Source: Hyphomicrobiales bacterium (GTDB taxonomy: Bacteria > Pseudomonadota > Alphaproteobacteria > Rhizobiales > Beijerinckiaceae). From it: DNA of 32,832 nt. Shown here in pieces: positions 8,553 through 17,012 of this stretch. Location: assembly GCA_027483795.1 (NCBI GenBank), contig JAIXTT010000016.1:1-32832 (forward strand), read 5' to 3'. The notes beneath the pieces are model-generated. The model was not told the DNA's origin. It ran no database searches and worked only from the letters and a program-made list of their open reading frames with translations. Every line of letters starts with the position of its first letter. Within the stretch, counting starts at the first letter, position 1. The position numbers and the translations under genes are program-made.

Positions 8553-11500
8553 CCCTCTCGCGCAGGCGACCGCCAAACAGCGCGAGGCCTCCGACCCGCG
8601 CCTTTCGGCCTGGGTCTCGGCCAATGCGGGCTCGGGAAAGACGCATGTTCTGGTTCAGCGCGTCATCCGCCTGCTGCTCGAAGGGGTGCCGCCGTCACGC
8701 ATCCTCGCGCTGACCTATACGAAGGCGGCCGCCGCCAATATGGCGAACCGGGTGTTCGAGACGCTCGGAAGCTGGGTGTCGCTCGACGACGAAGAACTCG
8801 CGGAGAAACTCGCCGCGATCGATTCCGTCCCGCCTTCGGCACCGCGGCTTCGTCTCGCCCGCAGGCTCTTCGCCCGTGCGGTCGAGACGCCGGGCGGGCT
8901 GAAGATCCAGACGATCCACGCCTTCTGCGAAAGGCTGCTGCAGCTCTTCCCCTTCGAGGCCAATGTCGCGGCGCGCTTCGAAGTGCTCGACGACGCCTCC
9001 AAGGCCGTGCTGGAAGCCGCCGCGCGCGAAGGACTGCTCACCGCCGCCGCGCGCGGCGATGATCCGGAGCTCTGCCTCGCGCTCGAACGCGTGACCGAAC
9101 TGCGCGGCGATACGAAGCTCGACGAATTGCTGCGCGAGGGCATGAAGCAGCGCGCGCTCTTGCGCCGTGCCGGGGGACTGAAGGAGGACTTCGACGCGCT
9201 CGCGCGCGATCTCGCCGAAGCGATGGGCGTCCCGGCCGGGACGACGGCGGCGGGATTGCAGGCGGAATTGGAGGCGGGGGCGCTGTCCGTGGCCGAAATT
9301 CAGGCCGCGGTCGCGGCGCTGACGCTTGCGGGCGGTACTCGAAACGAGGGGCTGGCCGCGAGCTTCAAGGCGAGCCTCGCCGCATGGGGCGCTTCGGCTT
9401 GGGCGGAGACCTATGTCGGAGCCTTCCTGAACGACAAGGGCAAGCCCTACGGTCCGGGCTGGTTCTTCGCCAAGGGCGCGGAGAAATCGACCGTCTACGG
9501 AGCCGCGCTCGCCGAGCAGGCCCGCGTCAAGGACATCGAGGACCGCCGCCGTGCGATGGCGGCCGTCGAGCGGACCCGCGCGCTGCTCGTGGTCGCCGAC
9601 GCGGCGCTCGCCCGCTACGAGGCCTTGAAGGCGGAGCGGGGCGCGCTCGACTTCGACGATCTCATCGAGCGGACGAACGCGCTGCTGTCCCGCTCGGACG
9701 CGGCTTGGGTGCTGTTCAAGCTCGACAAGGGCATCGATCACCTGCTCGTCGACGAGGCGCAGGACACGAGCCCCGACCAATGGGCCATCCTGCGGGCGCT
9801 GACCTCGGAATTCTTCGCGGGCGAAAGCGCGAGGGCGGGCAAGCGCACGGTCTTCGCCGTGGGCGATCCGAAACAGTCGATCTACAGTTTTCAGGGCGCG
9901 GAACCGGGCGCCTTCGCCGAAAGCCGACGCCATTTCGAGAAGCTCGCCCGCGGAGCCGCCGCGGAGGGGGAACCGGGGTTCGCCGCCGTCTCGCTGCAGA
10001 TGTCCTTCCGCTCCTCGCCGTCGGTGCTGGGCGCCGTCGACGCCGTCTTCGCCTCGCCCGCCGCCCATCGCGGCCTCGAGGAGGATTGCGTTCCGACGGT
10101 GCATATGGCGCGCGATCCGAAACTGCCGGGCCTCGTCGAACTGCGCCCCGTGATCGGGAAGGAGCCCGAAGAGGACGACGAGGATTGGGAATTGCCGCTC
10201 GACGCCATAGGCGCGGCCTCGCCCGCCGCGCAGGTCGCGGGGCGGATCGCCGCCATGACCGCGGCATGGCTCTCGCCCGACTCGCCGGAACGCATCCTCG
10301 ACGTCGATCCGCAGGACGGGTCGCGGAAGATCCTGCGCCCGATCCGCGCGGGCGACGTGATGATCCTCGTGCGCAGCCGCAACGCCTTCTTCGAGGCCGT
10401 CATCCGCGCGCTGAAGGAGAAGCGCGTGCCGGTGGCGGGCGCCGACCGGCTGAAGCTGACGGAACACATCGCCGTCATGGACCTGATGGCACTCGGACGC
10501 GCGGCGCTGCTGCCCGAAGACGATCTGACGCTGGCCGCACTCCTGAAGTCGCCGCTGTTCGGACTCGACGACGACGATCTGATCGGGCTCGCGCCGAAGC
10601 GGCCGGGAAGCCTGCATGCCGCGCTCGGAGCGAGCGCGGCGCATCGGGAGACGTTCGAACGGTTCGAGGCGCTCGGGCAGGCCGCGCGCTCCTCGGGACC
10701 CTTCGCCTTCTACGCGTCCTTGCTCGGTGCGGGCGAAGCGCGGGCGAAGATGCTCGCGCGGCTCGGCCTCGAAGCCGGGGACGCCATCGACGAATTCCTG
10801 AAGCTCGCGCTCGACCACGAGCATCACGGCGCGCCCTCGCTGCAACGCTTCCTCGCCGAATTGTCCGCGGCGGGCGTGCAGGTGAAGCGCGACATGGAAG
10901 CGGGCCGCGACGAAGTGCGCGTGATGACGGTCCATGGCGCGAAGGGGCTCGAAGCGCCGATCGTGATCCTGCCCGACACCTGCACCGCGCCGGACCGCGG
11001 ACGCTGCGGCCCGATCCGGACCATCGCCGCGGCGGGAGGAAACGAACCGGTTCTTCCGGTCTGGGGCCTGTCCGACAAGGTCGACCCGGCAGCGGTGACC
11101 GAGGCGCGCGATCGCGAGCACGACCGGCAGATGGAGGAACATCGGCGCCTGCTCTATGTGGCGCTGACTCGGGCCAAGGAGCGGCTCTACGTCTTCGGTC
11201 ACGTCAACAAGCAGAAGCCGAAGACGGGCTGCTGGTACGAGCTGATCGAGGCCGGACTGGGCGAGACGCTCGAACCCGTCGAGGAGGACGGCGTGCCTCC
11301 GGGCACGAAGCGCCGCATCGCGACGGCGGACGGAACGCCCGCGGCGACGACCGTTCCGACGATCGCGGCCGCGGCCGCGCCGGAACCCGAATGGCTGCGC
11401 AGGCCCGCGCCCGCCGAAGCGCCCGCCGCGCCGCCGTTGAGCCCTTCGAACGCGATCGCGGCGGCCGACGCGCCCGCCCGCCCCTTCGACGGGCCCTTCA

Positions 11501-12033
11501 TGCGCAAGGCCCGGCTCGTCGGCACGCTCGTGCACACGCTTCTGGAACTGCTGCCCGGCTGTCCCGCGGCACGGCGGGAGGAAGCCGCGCGCGCCTTAGT
11601 CGCCGCCCGAGGTCGCGGGCTCTCGGAGAGCGAGCGCGCGGCGATCGTGGACGACGTGATCGGCATCGTCGAGACGCCCGCGCTCGCCCCGCTGTTCGGC
11701 CCGCGCAGCCGGGCCGAGGCGGCGATCACGGGCATGCTGCCGATCGGACCCGGCGGGACGATGCGGGCGGTCTCCGGCCGGATCGACCGGCTCGCGGAGA
11801 CCGAGGACGCGATCCTCATCGCCGACTACAAGACCTCGACCTCCGGCCCCGATCATGCGGAGGACGTCCCGGACGAGCATGTCGCCCAACTCGCGATCTA
11901 TCGGGCGCTCGTCGCGAGGCTCGATCCGTCCAAGCCCGTGCGCTGCATCCTCGTGCACACCGCCAAGCGGACGGCGCTCGAACTGCCGGCGGAGCGGCTC
12001 GAAGCGGCTTGGGCGAAGCTGTGCAAATCGTGA
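8539..12033 (+). CDS. addA: Double-strand break repair helicase-nuclease AddA
   Basis: This 1164-residue UvrD/Rep-family helicase with a C-terminal nuclease is the motor subunit of AddAB. Visible motifs are Walker A ANAGSGKTHVL (K34), Walker B VDEAQD (D405, E406), the GDPKQSIYSFQGA motif III block, the TVHGAKGLEAPIV motif V block and the LLYVALTRAKERLY motif VI block. The nuclease shows D1083 in GRIDRL and D1096-Y1097-K1098 in ADYKTS. Its start lies inside addB behind a strong GGGGAGGA ribosome site five bases upstream. Length and motif order are normal for the family. An Ala/Pro-rich linker (about residues 935-980) separates helicase and nuclease. Confidence 0.97.
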   Translation: MTAHDPLAQATAKQREASDPRLSAWVSANAGSGKTHVLVQRVIRLLLEGVPPSRILALTYTKAAAANMANRVFETLGSWVSLDDEELAEKLAAIDSVPPSAPRLRLARRLFARAVETPGGLKIQTIHAFCERLLQLFPFEANVAARFEVLDDASKAVLEAAAREGLLTAAARGDDPELCLALERVTELRGDTKLDELLREGMKQRALLRRAGGLKEDFDALARDLAEAMGVPAGTTAAGLQAELEAGALSVAEIQAAVAALTLAGGTRNEGLAASFKASLAAWGASAWAETYVGAFLNDKGKPYGPGWFFAKGAEKSTVYGAALAEQARVKDIEDRRRAMAAVERTRALLVVADAALARYEALKAERGALDFDDLIERTNALLSRSDAAWVLFKLDKGIDHLLVDEAQDTSPDQWAILRALTSEFFAGESARAGKRTVFAVGDPKQSIYSFQGAEPGAFAESRRHFEKLARGAAAEGEPGFAAVSLQMSFRSSPSVLGAVDAVFASPAAHRGLEEDCVPTVHMARDPKLPGLVELRPVIGKEPEEDDEDWELPLDAIGAASPAAQVAGRIAAMTAAWLSPDSPERILDVDPQDGSRKILRPIRAGDVMILVRSRNAFFEAVIRALKEKRVPVAGADRLKLTEHIAVMDLMALGRAALLPEDDLTLAALLKSPLFGLDDDDLIGLAPKRPGSLHAALGASAAHRETFERFEALGQAARSSGPFAFYASLLGAGEARAKMLARLGLEAGDAIDEFLKLALDHEHHGAPSLQRFLAELSAAGVQVKRDMEAGRDEVRVMTVHGAKGLEAPIVILPDTCTAPDRGRCGPIRTIAAAGGNEPVLPVWGLSDKVDPAAVTEARDREHDRQMEEHRRLLYVALTRAKERLYVFGHVNKQKPKTGCWYELIEAGLGETLEPVEEDGVPPGTKRRIATADGTPAATTVPTIAAAAAPEPEWLRRPAPAEAPAAPPLSPSNAIAAADAPARPFDGPFMRKARLVGTLVHTLLELLPGCPAARREEAARALVAARGRGLSESERAAIVDDVIGIVETPALAPLFGPRSRAEAAITGMLPIGPGGTMRAVSGRIDRLAETEDAILIADYKTSTSGPDHAEDVPDEHVAQLAIYRALVARLDPSKPVRCILVHTAKRTALELPAERLEAAWAKLCKS

Positions 12034-12051
12034 CCGCCGTCGCCGGTTTCC

Positions 12052-12080
12052 TTGACGCTCGGCAAGGGCGTTCATAGCTT
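12052..12080 (+). promoter_or_regulatory. Sigma-70-type promoter for trxA
   Basis: TTGACG at 12052-12057 and TAGCTT at 12075-12080 are separated by 17 bases. This fits the alphaproteobacterial housekeeping pattern (TTGACG and CTAnnnT-like -10). It lies in the 94-base addA-trxA gap, about 47 bases before the trxA ATG, so trxA can be expressed independently of addAB. Confidence 0.5.
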
Positions 12081-12127
12081 CCGGGCAAGGCGGATTCGCA
12101 CCGCGCAACCTTTTTCGAGGAACAGCC

Positions 12128-12445
12128 ATGACGGCCAAGACGACCGACGCCAGCTTCGACCAGGACGTGCTTCAGGCGTCCGAACCCGTCGTCGTGGATT
12201 TCTGGGCCGAATGGTGCGGCCCCTGCCGCATGATCGCCCCGGCGCTCGACGAGATCTCCAAGGAGATGGAGGGCAAGGTGAAGATCGTGAAGCTGAACGT
12301 GGACGAGAATCCGCAGACGGCCGCGAAATTCGGCATCCGCTCGATCCCGACCCTGATGATCTTCAAGGACGGCAAGCTCGCCGCGCAGAAGGTGGGCGCC
12401 GCGTCCAAGGGCGACCTGTCCCGCTGGATCGGCGGCGCGGTCTGA
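12128..12445 (+). CDS. trxA: Thioredoxin 1
   Basis: This 105-residue thioredoxin reduces protein disulfides in the cytoplasm and is recharged by thioredoxin reductase. The active site is WCGPC, preceded by VVVDFWAE; the cis-proline block SIPTLMIF is present, and the length is standard. A GAGG ribosome site lies seven bases before the ATG. It has its own promoter-like sequence upstream and a strong terminator immediately after, so it looks like a single-gene unit at the end of the addBA block. Confidence 0.97.
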   Translation: MTAKTTDASFDQDVLQASEPVVVDFWAEWCGPCRMIAPALDEISKEMEGKVKIVKLNVDENPQTAAKFGIRSIPTLMIFKDGKLAAQKVGAASKGDLSRWIGGAV

Positions 12446-12465
12446 ACGGACCCGTCCGGTTTTCG

Positions 12466-12495
12466 AAAAAGGCCCCGCTTCGGCGGGGCCTTTTT
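12466..12495. terminator. Bidirectional terminator between trxA and folC
   Basis: AAAAA, then an 8-bp GC stem GGCCCCGC/GCGGGGCC around a TTCG loop, then TTTTT. The A and T tracts make it a good intrinsic terminator on both strands. Its last T (12495) is also the last base of the folC stop codon, so the two convergent genes share it with no spare sequence on the folC side. Confidence 0.93.
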
Positions 12496-13820
12496 CATGT
12501 CGGCGGCGTGCCGTTCGCCGACAGGACCTCGCCCGCGAGATAGAGCGACCCCGCGATCAGGACGCGCGGAGGAACGGGCCAATCACGAGCCGCGATCGCG
12601 GCGAGCGCCGCCTCGACGCTCGGTTCGACATGAGCGGACAGGCCCGCCGCCGCGGCGATGGCCGCCACTTCCGCCGCGGGACGCGCGGCCTGTTGGCCGG
12701 GGATCGTGACCGCGGCGACCTCTCGGGCGAGACCGGAAAAGGCGCCGATGAAGGATTGTGCGTCCTTGGTGCCCAGCATCCCGACGATCATCGCCAGAGG
12801 GCGCGGATTGCGCTCCTCGAATTCGGCCATGGCCGCGGCCAGCGCGCGGCCGCCGTCCGGATTATGGCCGCCGTCGAGCCAGAGTTCTGCCCCCTCGGGC
12901 AGCATCGGCGGCAGGCGACCCTTGGCGAGCCTCTGCAGACGCGCGGGCCAGTCGACGTTGCGCAGCCCCGCCTCGAAGGCCTCCGTGCGAAGGCCGGCGA
13001 AGCCCGCGACGCGCAGCGCCGCGATCGCGGCTCCGGCATTGACGTGCTGATGACGGCCCGAGAGCCGCGGCAACGGAAGATCGAGAAGCCCGTCTTCGTC
13101 CTGAAAGACGAAGCGGCCCTGCTCCTCGTGAACGTGGAAATGCTGCCCGCCGACGATGATCGACGACGCGCCGACGCGCGCGGCCGCGCGCTCGAGAACG
13201 GTTTCGGCTTCGCCGTGGTTCTGCAGAGCGATCACCGCCGGCACGCCGCGCTTGAAGATGCCCGCCTTCTCCGCGGCGATCTTGGCGATCGTGTCGCCGA
13301 GAAACTCCGAGTGATCCATCGAAATCGGGGTGACGACGGTGACGAGCGGCTTTTCGATGACGTTGGTCGCGTCATAGCGCCCGCCGAGACCGACTTCGAG
13401 AAGCAGAACGTCGGCGGGATGTTCCGCGAAGAGCAGCAGCGCCGCCGCGGTCGTCATTTCGAAGACCGTGATCGGCGCACCCGCATTGACGGCCTCGCAG
13501 CGCCGGAAGGCCTCGACGAGGAGTTCCTCGGAGACGAGCCGACCGCCGCCCGGCGCGCCCAGCCTGATCCGCTCGTGGAAGCGGACCAGATGGGGCGAGG
13601 TGTAGACGTGGACCGAAAGGCCCGCGGCCTCGAGGATCGCGCGCATGAAGGCGACGGTGGAGCCCTTGCCGTTGGTGCCCGCGACATGGATCACGGGCGG
13701 CAGACGCGACTGCGGGCTTCCCAGCGCATCGAGCAGCCGCTCCATCCGCCCGAGGGACAGATCGATCAGCTTGGGATGCAGCGCGAGGAAGCGCGCGACG
13801 ATCGCGTCGGAGGACTCCAC
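12495..13820 (-). CDS. folC: Dihydrofolate synthase / folylpolyglutamate synthase
   Basis: This 441-residue Mur-ligase-family enzyme adds glutamate to dihydropteroate and then extends the tail of reduced folates. The ATP-binding loop is HVAGTNGKGSTVAFM near residue 45-58; downstream the LEVGLGGRYDATNVI and TPISMDHSEFLGDT blocks, and a C-terminal LDGGHNPDGGRAL, are all FolC signatures. The start codon is GTG (13818-13820) with TGAGGAG eight bases before it; that ribosome site overlaps the stop codon of ridA, so the two genes are probably cotranscribed. In many relatives folC directly follows accD; here accD is about 6.8 kb away on the opposite strand. Confidence 0.96.
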   Translation of the reverse strand: MESSDAIVARFLALHPKLIDLSLGRMERLLDALGSPQSRLPPVIHVAGTNGKGSTVAFMRAILEAAGLSVHVYTSPHLVRFHERIRLGAPGGGRLVSEELLVEAFRRCEAVNAGAPITVFEMTTAAALLLFAEHPADVLLLEVGLGGRYDATNVIEKPLVTVVTPISMDHSEFLGDTIAKIAAEKAGIFKRGVPAVIALQNHGEAETVLERAAARVGASSIIVGGQHFHVHEEQGRFVFQDEDGLLDLPLPRLSGRHQHVNAGAAIAALRVAGFAGLRTEAFEAGLRNVDWPARLQRLAKGRLPPMLPEGAELWLDGGHNPDGGRALAAAMAEFEERNPRPLAMIVGMLGTKDAQSFIGAFSGLAREVAAVTIPGQQAARPAAEVAAIAAAAGLSAHVEPSVEAALAAIAARDWPVPPRVLIAGSLYLAGEVLSANGTPPT

Positions 13821-13832
13821 CGGGAACGCTCC

Positions 13833-14183
13833 TCAGCGCGCCGCGATGACCGCGATCTCGACCTTGTATTGCGGCGCGGCGAGCTTCGCCTCGACCGTCG
13901 CGCGGGCCGGGGTGCAGCCCGGGGCGACCCAGCCGTCCCACACCGCGTTCATCTCGGCGAAGGTGGCCACGTCGGTGAGCCAGATGTTCGCGGACAGGAG
14001 CTTCGTCTTGTCCGTGCCCGCTTCGGCGAGAAGCCCGTCGATGATGGCGAGGATCTCCTGGGTCTGCTCCGTCACGCTCTTGCCCGCCGAGTCCTTCGCG
14101 ACCTGGCCGGCGAGATAGACGGTGTTGCCGTGCACGACCGCGGCGCTCATGCGCGGGCCGGTGCCGATGCGGGTGATGGTCAT
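13833..14183 (-). CDS. RidA-family protein (YjgF/UK114-like)
   Basis: This is a 116-residue protein of the Rid superfamily. RidA members hydrolyse reactive enamine/imine intermediates released by PLP enzymes. The family block PARATVEAKLA holds the conserved Arg (R94), and VEIAVIA near the end holds the conserved Glu (E109), both equivalent to RidA active-site positions. The chosen start MTITRIG at 14183 has AGGGAGA nine bases upstream; a longer open frame to 14282 runs into the promoter region and is not homologous. It ends 12 bases before folC. Which Rid subgroup it belongs to is not certain, so no symbol is given. Confidence 0.9.
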   Translation of the reverse strand: MTITRIGTGPRMSAAVVHGNTVYLAGQVAKDSAGKSVTEQTQEILAIIDGLLAEAGTDKTKLLSANIWLTDVATFAEMNAVWDGWVAPGCTPARATVEAKLAAPQYKVEIAVIAAR

Positions 14184-14224
14184 CCGAATATTCTCCCTGC
14201 GACGCTCCGAGGCGGAGCCCGCAG

Positions 14225-14253
14225 GGGTTAGCCCGCTCCAAAGGCGAGCGCAA
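14225..14253 (-). promoter_or_regulatory. Candidate promoter for ridA-folC
   Basis: On the minus strand, TTGCGC (14253-14248), 17 bases, then TAACCC (14230-14225) preceded by GC. This resembles the alphaproteobacterial pattern TTGaCg and GCTAnAwC. It would start transcription about 35 bases before the ridA ATG, in the 149-base gap shared with the divergent sppA. Confidence 0.4.
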
Positions 14254-14332
14254 CTCGTCCTCCGCGGCCGGTTGCCCGCCACGGGATCGGACGTTACGTA
14301 GAAGGTCCGCCCCGCCCATCCGGAAACGCGCC

Positions 14333-15298
14333 ATGAGCCAGAGCGACTATTTCGTCGAGCGCCGGAAACTCAAGCGGAGCCGCGCCCTGTGGCGGGCCGG
14401 GGTCTTCATCGTTGCGGCGCTCGCCGTCGTCGCGGCGGGCATCGCCTTCGGCGGCCGCGAGGCGATCAAGGGAGCCCGCTCGCACATCGCGCGGATCGAG
14501 ATCTCGGGCACGATCACGGGCGACAAGAAGACGCTCGATCTGATCAAGCGCGCGGGCGACCGCAGTTCCGCGAAGGCCGTGATCGTGGCGATCGACAGTC
14601 CCGGCGGGACCGTGTCGGGGTCCGAGGCGGTCTATGACGCGCTGCGCCGCGTCGCGGAGAAGAAGCCCGTGATCGCGGTGGTCGAAGGAACCGCGGCGTC
14701 CGGCGGCTACATCGCGGCGCTCGCCGCCGAACGCATCGTCGCGCGGGAGACCTCGATCGTCGGCTCGATCGGCGTGCTGTTCCAATATCCGAACGTGGTG
14801 CGCCTGCTCGACAATCTCGGCATCCGCATGGAAGGCGTGAAGTCGAGCCCGCTCAAGGCCGCGCCGAACCCGTTCGAACCCATGACGCCCGAGTCCAAGG
14901 CGGCGCTCGAGGCCGTCATCGGCGACACGTTCGAATGGTTCAAGCGCCTCGTGCAGCAGCGCCGCGGCTTCGACGACGCAGCCCTCGCCCGCGTGGCGGA
15001 CGGAAGGGTGTTCTCCGGACGCCAGAGCATCGGGCTCAAGCTCGTCGACGCTTTGGGCGACGAGCGCAGCGCCGTGGAATGGCTCAGGACCGAAAAGAAC
15101 CTCGGAAAGCTGCCCGTGCAGCTCTACAAGCGCGACGACGCCGCGGAGCGGCTCGGCCTTTCGGAGGCGGCGGCCTTCGCCGCCGACCTCGCGGGCTTCG
15201 AACGCGCGGCCTCGGCTCTGCGACGCGCCGGTTCGGCGGAGCGCGAACCCGTTCTTGACGGCCTTCTGGCGCTCTGGCACCCTGCAATTCAAAATTGA
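14333..15298 (+). CDS. sppA: Signal peptide peptidase SppA (short form), S49 family
   Basis: This 321-residue membrane-anchored serine peptidase degrades cleaved signal peptides at the inner membrane. One N-terminal transmembrane segment (about 20-42) is followed by a single S49 domain. The Ser-Lys dyad is visible: S123 in TAASGGYIAA and K175 in SSPLKAAPNPF. The PGGTVSGSEAVYDAL block is the usual substrate-binding strand and helix. The length matches the single-domain form rather than the double-length E. coli SppA. It is divergent from ridA and is the first gene of a long plus-strand run that continues with ihfB. The ribosome site is weak (GGAA). Confidence 0.94.
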   Translation: MSQSDYFVERRKLKRSRALWRAGVFIVAALAVVAAGIAFGGREAIKGARSHIARIEISGTITGDKKTLDLIKRAGDRSSAKAVIVAIDSPGGTVSGSEAVYDALRRVAEKKPVIAVVEGTAASGGYIAALAAERIVARETSIVGSIGVLFQYPNVVRLLDNLGIRMEGVKSSPLKAAPNPFEPMTPESKAALEAVIGDTFEWFKRLVQQRRGFDDAALARVADGRVFSGRQSIGLKLVDALGDERSAVEWLRTEKNLGKLPVQLYKRDDAAERLGLSEAAAFAADLAGFERAASALRRAGSAEREPVLDGLLALWHPAIQN

Positions 15299-15317
15299 AC
15301 GCGAAATCAAAAACATA
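15288..15317 (+). promoter_or_regulatory. AT-rich leader of ihfB with inverted repeat and candidate IHF site
   Basis: The 40 bases around the sppA stop are strikingly AT-rich for this genome. They hold an inverted repeat TTCAA-AA-TTGAA (15288-15299, spanning the sppA stop) and, at 15305-15317, AATCAA-AAAC-ATA, one mismatch from the IHF consensus WATCAAnnnnTTR. IHF genes are autoregulated in several bacteria, so self-binding is plausible but not shown. Confidence 0.3.
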
Positions 15318-15327
15318 GTGGTCGGCA

Positions 15328-15612
15328 ATGATAAAGTCCGAGCTCGTCCATAAGATCGCCGAGCACTATCCCGAGCTCTACCAGCGCGACGCCGAAAACG
15401 TCGTCAACGCCATTCTCGACGAGATCGCCGACGCCTTGACCCGCGGCGACCGCGTCGAAATCCGCGGCTTCGGCGCTTTTTCCGTCAAGCGCCGGGACGC
15501 GCGGACGGGGCGCAATCCGCGCACCGGCGAACATGTCGCCGTCGATGAAAAGGCCGTCCCGGTGTTCAGGGCCGGCAAGGACATGCGCGAGCGCATCAAT
15601 CGCGGCGCCTGA
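15328..15612 (+). CDS. ihfB: Integration host factor beta subunit
   Basis: This 94-residue DNABII-family protein is the beta chain of IHF, which binds the minor groove and bends DNA sharply in recombination, replication and transcription. The DNA-binding arm is recognisable as [23 protein letters not shown], including the intercalating-proline NPRTG block; [18 protein letters not shown] forms the dimerisation helices and is beta-subunit-like. Length is standard. The ATG at 15328 has only a weak GTGG ribosome site, behind an AT-rich leader. It lies 29 bases after sppA and 51 bases before the LapA-domain gene, an arrangement common in alphaproteobacteria. Confidence 0.96.
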   Translation: MIKSELVHKIAEHYPELYQRDAENVVNAILDEIADALTRGDRVEIRGFGAFSVKRRDARTGRNPRTGEHVAVDEKAVPVFRAGKDMRERINRGA

Positions 15613-15663
15613 TCCGTCCCCTTCCGGGACGAAGGACACGGAACCGACGGCTGGGAGGTCGGC

Positions 15664-15996
15664 ATGCGGCGTTTTCTGAAGGCTCTCGTCTTCGTTCCGC
15701 TCGCGATCGTCGTGATCCTGTTCTCGGTGGCCAATCGCGGACCGGTCGCCGTCTCGCTCGATCCTTTCGGCGCTGCGGATTCCGCGCTGACCATGGAGGC
15801 GCCGCTTTTCCTGCTGCTCTTCGCGGCGGCCGTTCTGGGCGCGATCGCGGGCGGCGTCGGCGCCTGGATGAACCAATCGGCGCATCGCCGGGCGGCACGC
15901 CTCGCCGAGCGCGAACTCGCCGCCAAACGCGACGAGGTCGAACGCCTTCGCCGGATCGCCGAACCGGCCCAGACGCTTCCCTCCCCGATCCGGTGA
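15664..15996 (+). CDS. lapA: LapA-domain (DUF1049) inner-membrane protein
   Basis: This 110-residue protein has two transmembrane helices (about 5-24 and 46-68) and a cytoplasmic C-terminal coiled region rich in Arg, Glu and Ala. The pattern SVANRGPVAVSLDPF after the first helix is typical of the LapA/YciS domain. In E. coli LapA works with LapB in controlling LPS assembly and LpxC turnover; whether that holds here is inference, as there is no lapB beside it. It has a GGGAGG ribosome site and lies between ihfB and an ornithine-cyclodeaminase-family gene, four bases from the latter. Confidence 0.85.
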   Translation: MRRFLKALVFVPLAIVVILFSVANRGPVAVSLDPFGAADSALTMEAPLFLLLFAAAVLGAIAGGVGAWMNQSAHRRAARLAERELAAKRDEVERLRRIAEPAQTLPSPIR

Positions 15997-16000
15997 CGGC

Positions 16001-16948
16001 ATGAAGTTCCATGATGCGCAGACGATCGACCGGACCCTCGATCCGGTCGCCCTCGCCGACGCGCTGGCGGACGCTTTCCGCTCGGACGTCGTCGTTCCCG
16101 TGCGCCATCATCACGGCGTGGAGCGGCCGGGCGCGGAAGCCACCCTGCTGCTGATGCCGGCATGGACCGGCCCTGCGACGAAGCCCGCCTTCATGGGCGC
16201 CAAGATCGTCAGCGTCTTCCCGACCAATGCCGCGAAGAACCTGCCCAGCGTCTACGGCACCTACATGCTGATGGACGGGGAGACGGGCGCGCCGCTGGCC
16301 GCGCTCGACGGCGCCCGCCTCACGGCCTGGCGGACGGCCGCCGCTTCGGCGCTGGCCGCGCGCCATCTGGCGCGCAAGGACGCCAAGGTGATGACCATGG
16401 TCGGGGCGGGCGCGCTGGCCCCCTTCCTGATCCGGGCGCACCGGGCGGCGCGGCCGATCGAGCGGATCATGCTCTGGAACCACCGGCCCGAACGGGCGAA
16501 GGCGCTCGCCGCCGAACTGTCCGCGGCGGGTCTGCCCGTCGAAGCGGTCGCCGATCTCGATGCCGCGGTCGCGGCGTCCGACCTGATCTCCTGCGCCACG
16601 CTGAGCCATGCGCCGCTGATCCGCGGGGAGCTGCTCGCGCCCGGGACGCATCTCGACTGCGTGGGTGCGTTCCGACCCTGGATGCGGGAGACGGACGACG
16701 CGACGGTCGAACGCGCATCGATCTTCTGCGACACGCGGGCGGGGGCGCTCTCCGAGGCGGGCGATCTCGCCGCGCCGATCGCCGCGGGCGTGATTTCGGC
16801 CGCCGACGTGAAGGCCGATCTCTTCGACCTGACGCGCGGCGTGCATCCGGGCCGGACCTCGGAGACGGAAATCACCCTCTTCAAATCCGTGGGCACCGCC
16901 ATCGAGGATCTCGCGGCCGCCATGCTGGTGCATGCCCGCGCCGCCTGA
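16001..16948 (+). CDS. Ornithine cyclodeaminase / mu-crystallin family NAD(P)-dependent enzyme
   Basis: This 315-residue protein belongs to the family that includes ornithine cyclodeaminase, alanine dehydrogenase (archaeal) and ketimine (pyrroline/piperideine-2-carboxylate) reductases. Visible features are the substrate lysine in GAKIVSVFP (about 67-75), the LTAWRTAAASALAARHLA helix with its substrate-binding Arg, the Rossmann loop VGAGALAPF (about 132-140), and the late DCVGAFRPWMRET block. True ornithine cyclodeaminases carry a catalytic Asp near this last block; the GAFRPWMRE form looks more like the ketimine-reductase branch, so a proline or pipecolate role is as likely as ornithine deamination. 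It starts four bases after the LapA-domain gene and ends 64 bases before trpF, so it is cotranscribed with tryptophan genes without an obvious pathway link. Confidence 0.85.
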   Translation: MKFHDAQTIDRTLDPVALADALADAFRSDVVVPVRHHHGVERPGAEATLLLMPAWTGPATKPAFMGAKIVSVFPTNAAKNLPSVYGTYMLMDGETGAPLAALDGARLTAWRTAAASALAARHLARKDAKVMTMVGAGALAPFLIRAHRAARPIERIMLWNHRPERAKALAAELSAAGLPVEAVADLDAAVAASDLISCATLSHAPLIRGELLAPGTHLDCVGAFRPWMRETDDATVERASIFCDTRAGALSEAGDLAAPIAAGVISAADVKADLFDLTRGVHPGRTSETEITLFKSVGTAIEDLAAAMLVHARAA

Positions 16949-17012
16949 GGCGCGGCACCGGGACGCGGCGTTTTTCGTCGACATCGCGCATCCGAGGGTG
17001 CAGAGAAACGCG

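Noticed and set aside
5190-8624. 1144-codon open frame on the minus strand opposite addB
   Set aside because: Same reason; the plus-strand frame carries AddB nuclease and N-terminal motifs, while the antisense one is low-complexity Arg/Glu/Ala.
8695-11535. 946-codon minus-strand frame and a plus-strand frame at 9384-12077 overlapping addA
   Set aside because: AddA has all helicase and nuclease motifs in one frame; the other frames are compositionally biased shadows.
12034-12127. Small ORF or RNA gene in the addA-trxA gap
   Set aside because: The 94 bases are accounted for by the trxA promoter and leader; no structure or coding signal beyond that.
15664-17012. Tryptophan attenuator or leader peptide before trpF
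   Set aside because: No short Trp-rich reading frame or terminator/antiterminator pair was seen; trpF sits inside a longer transcript.
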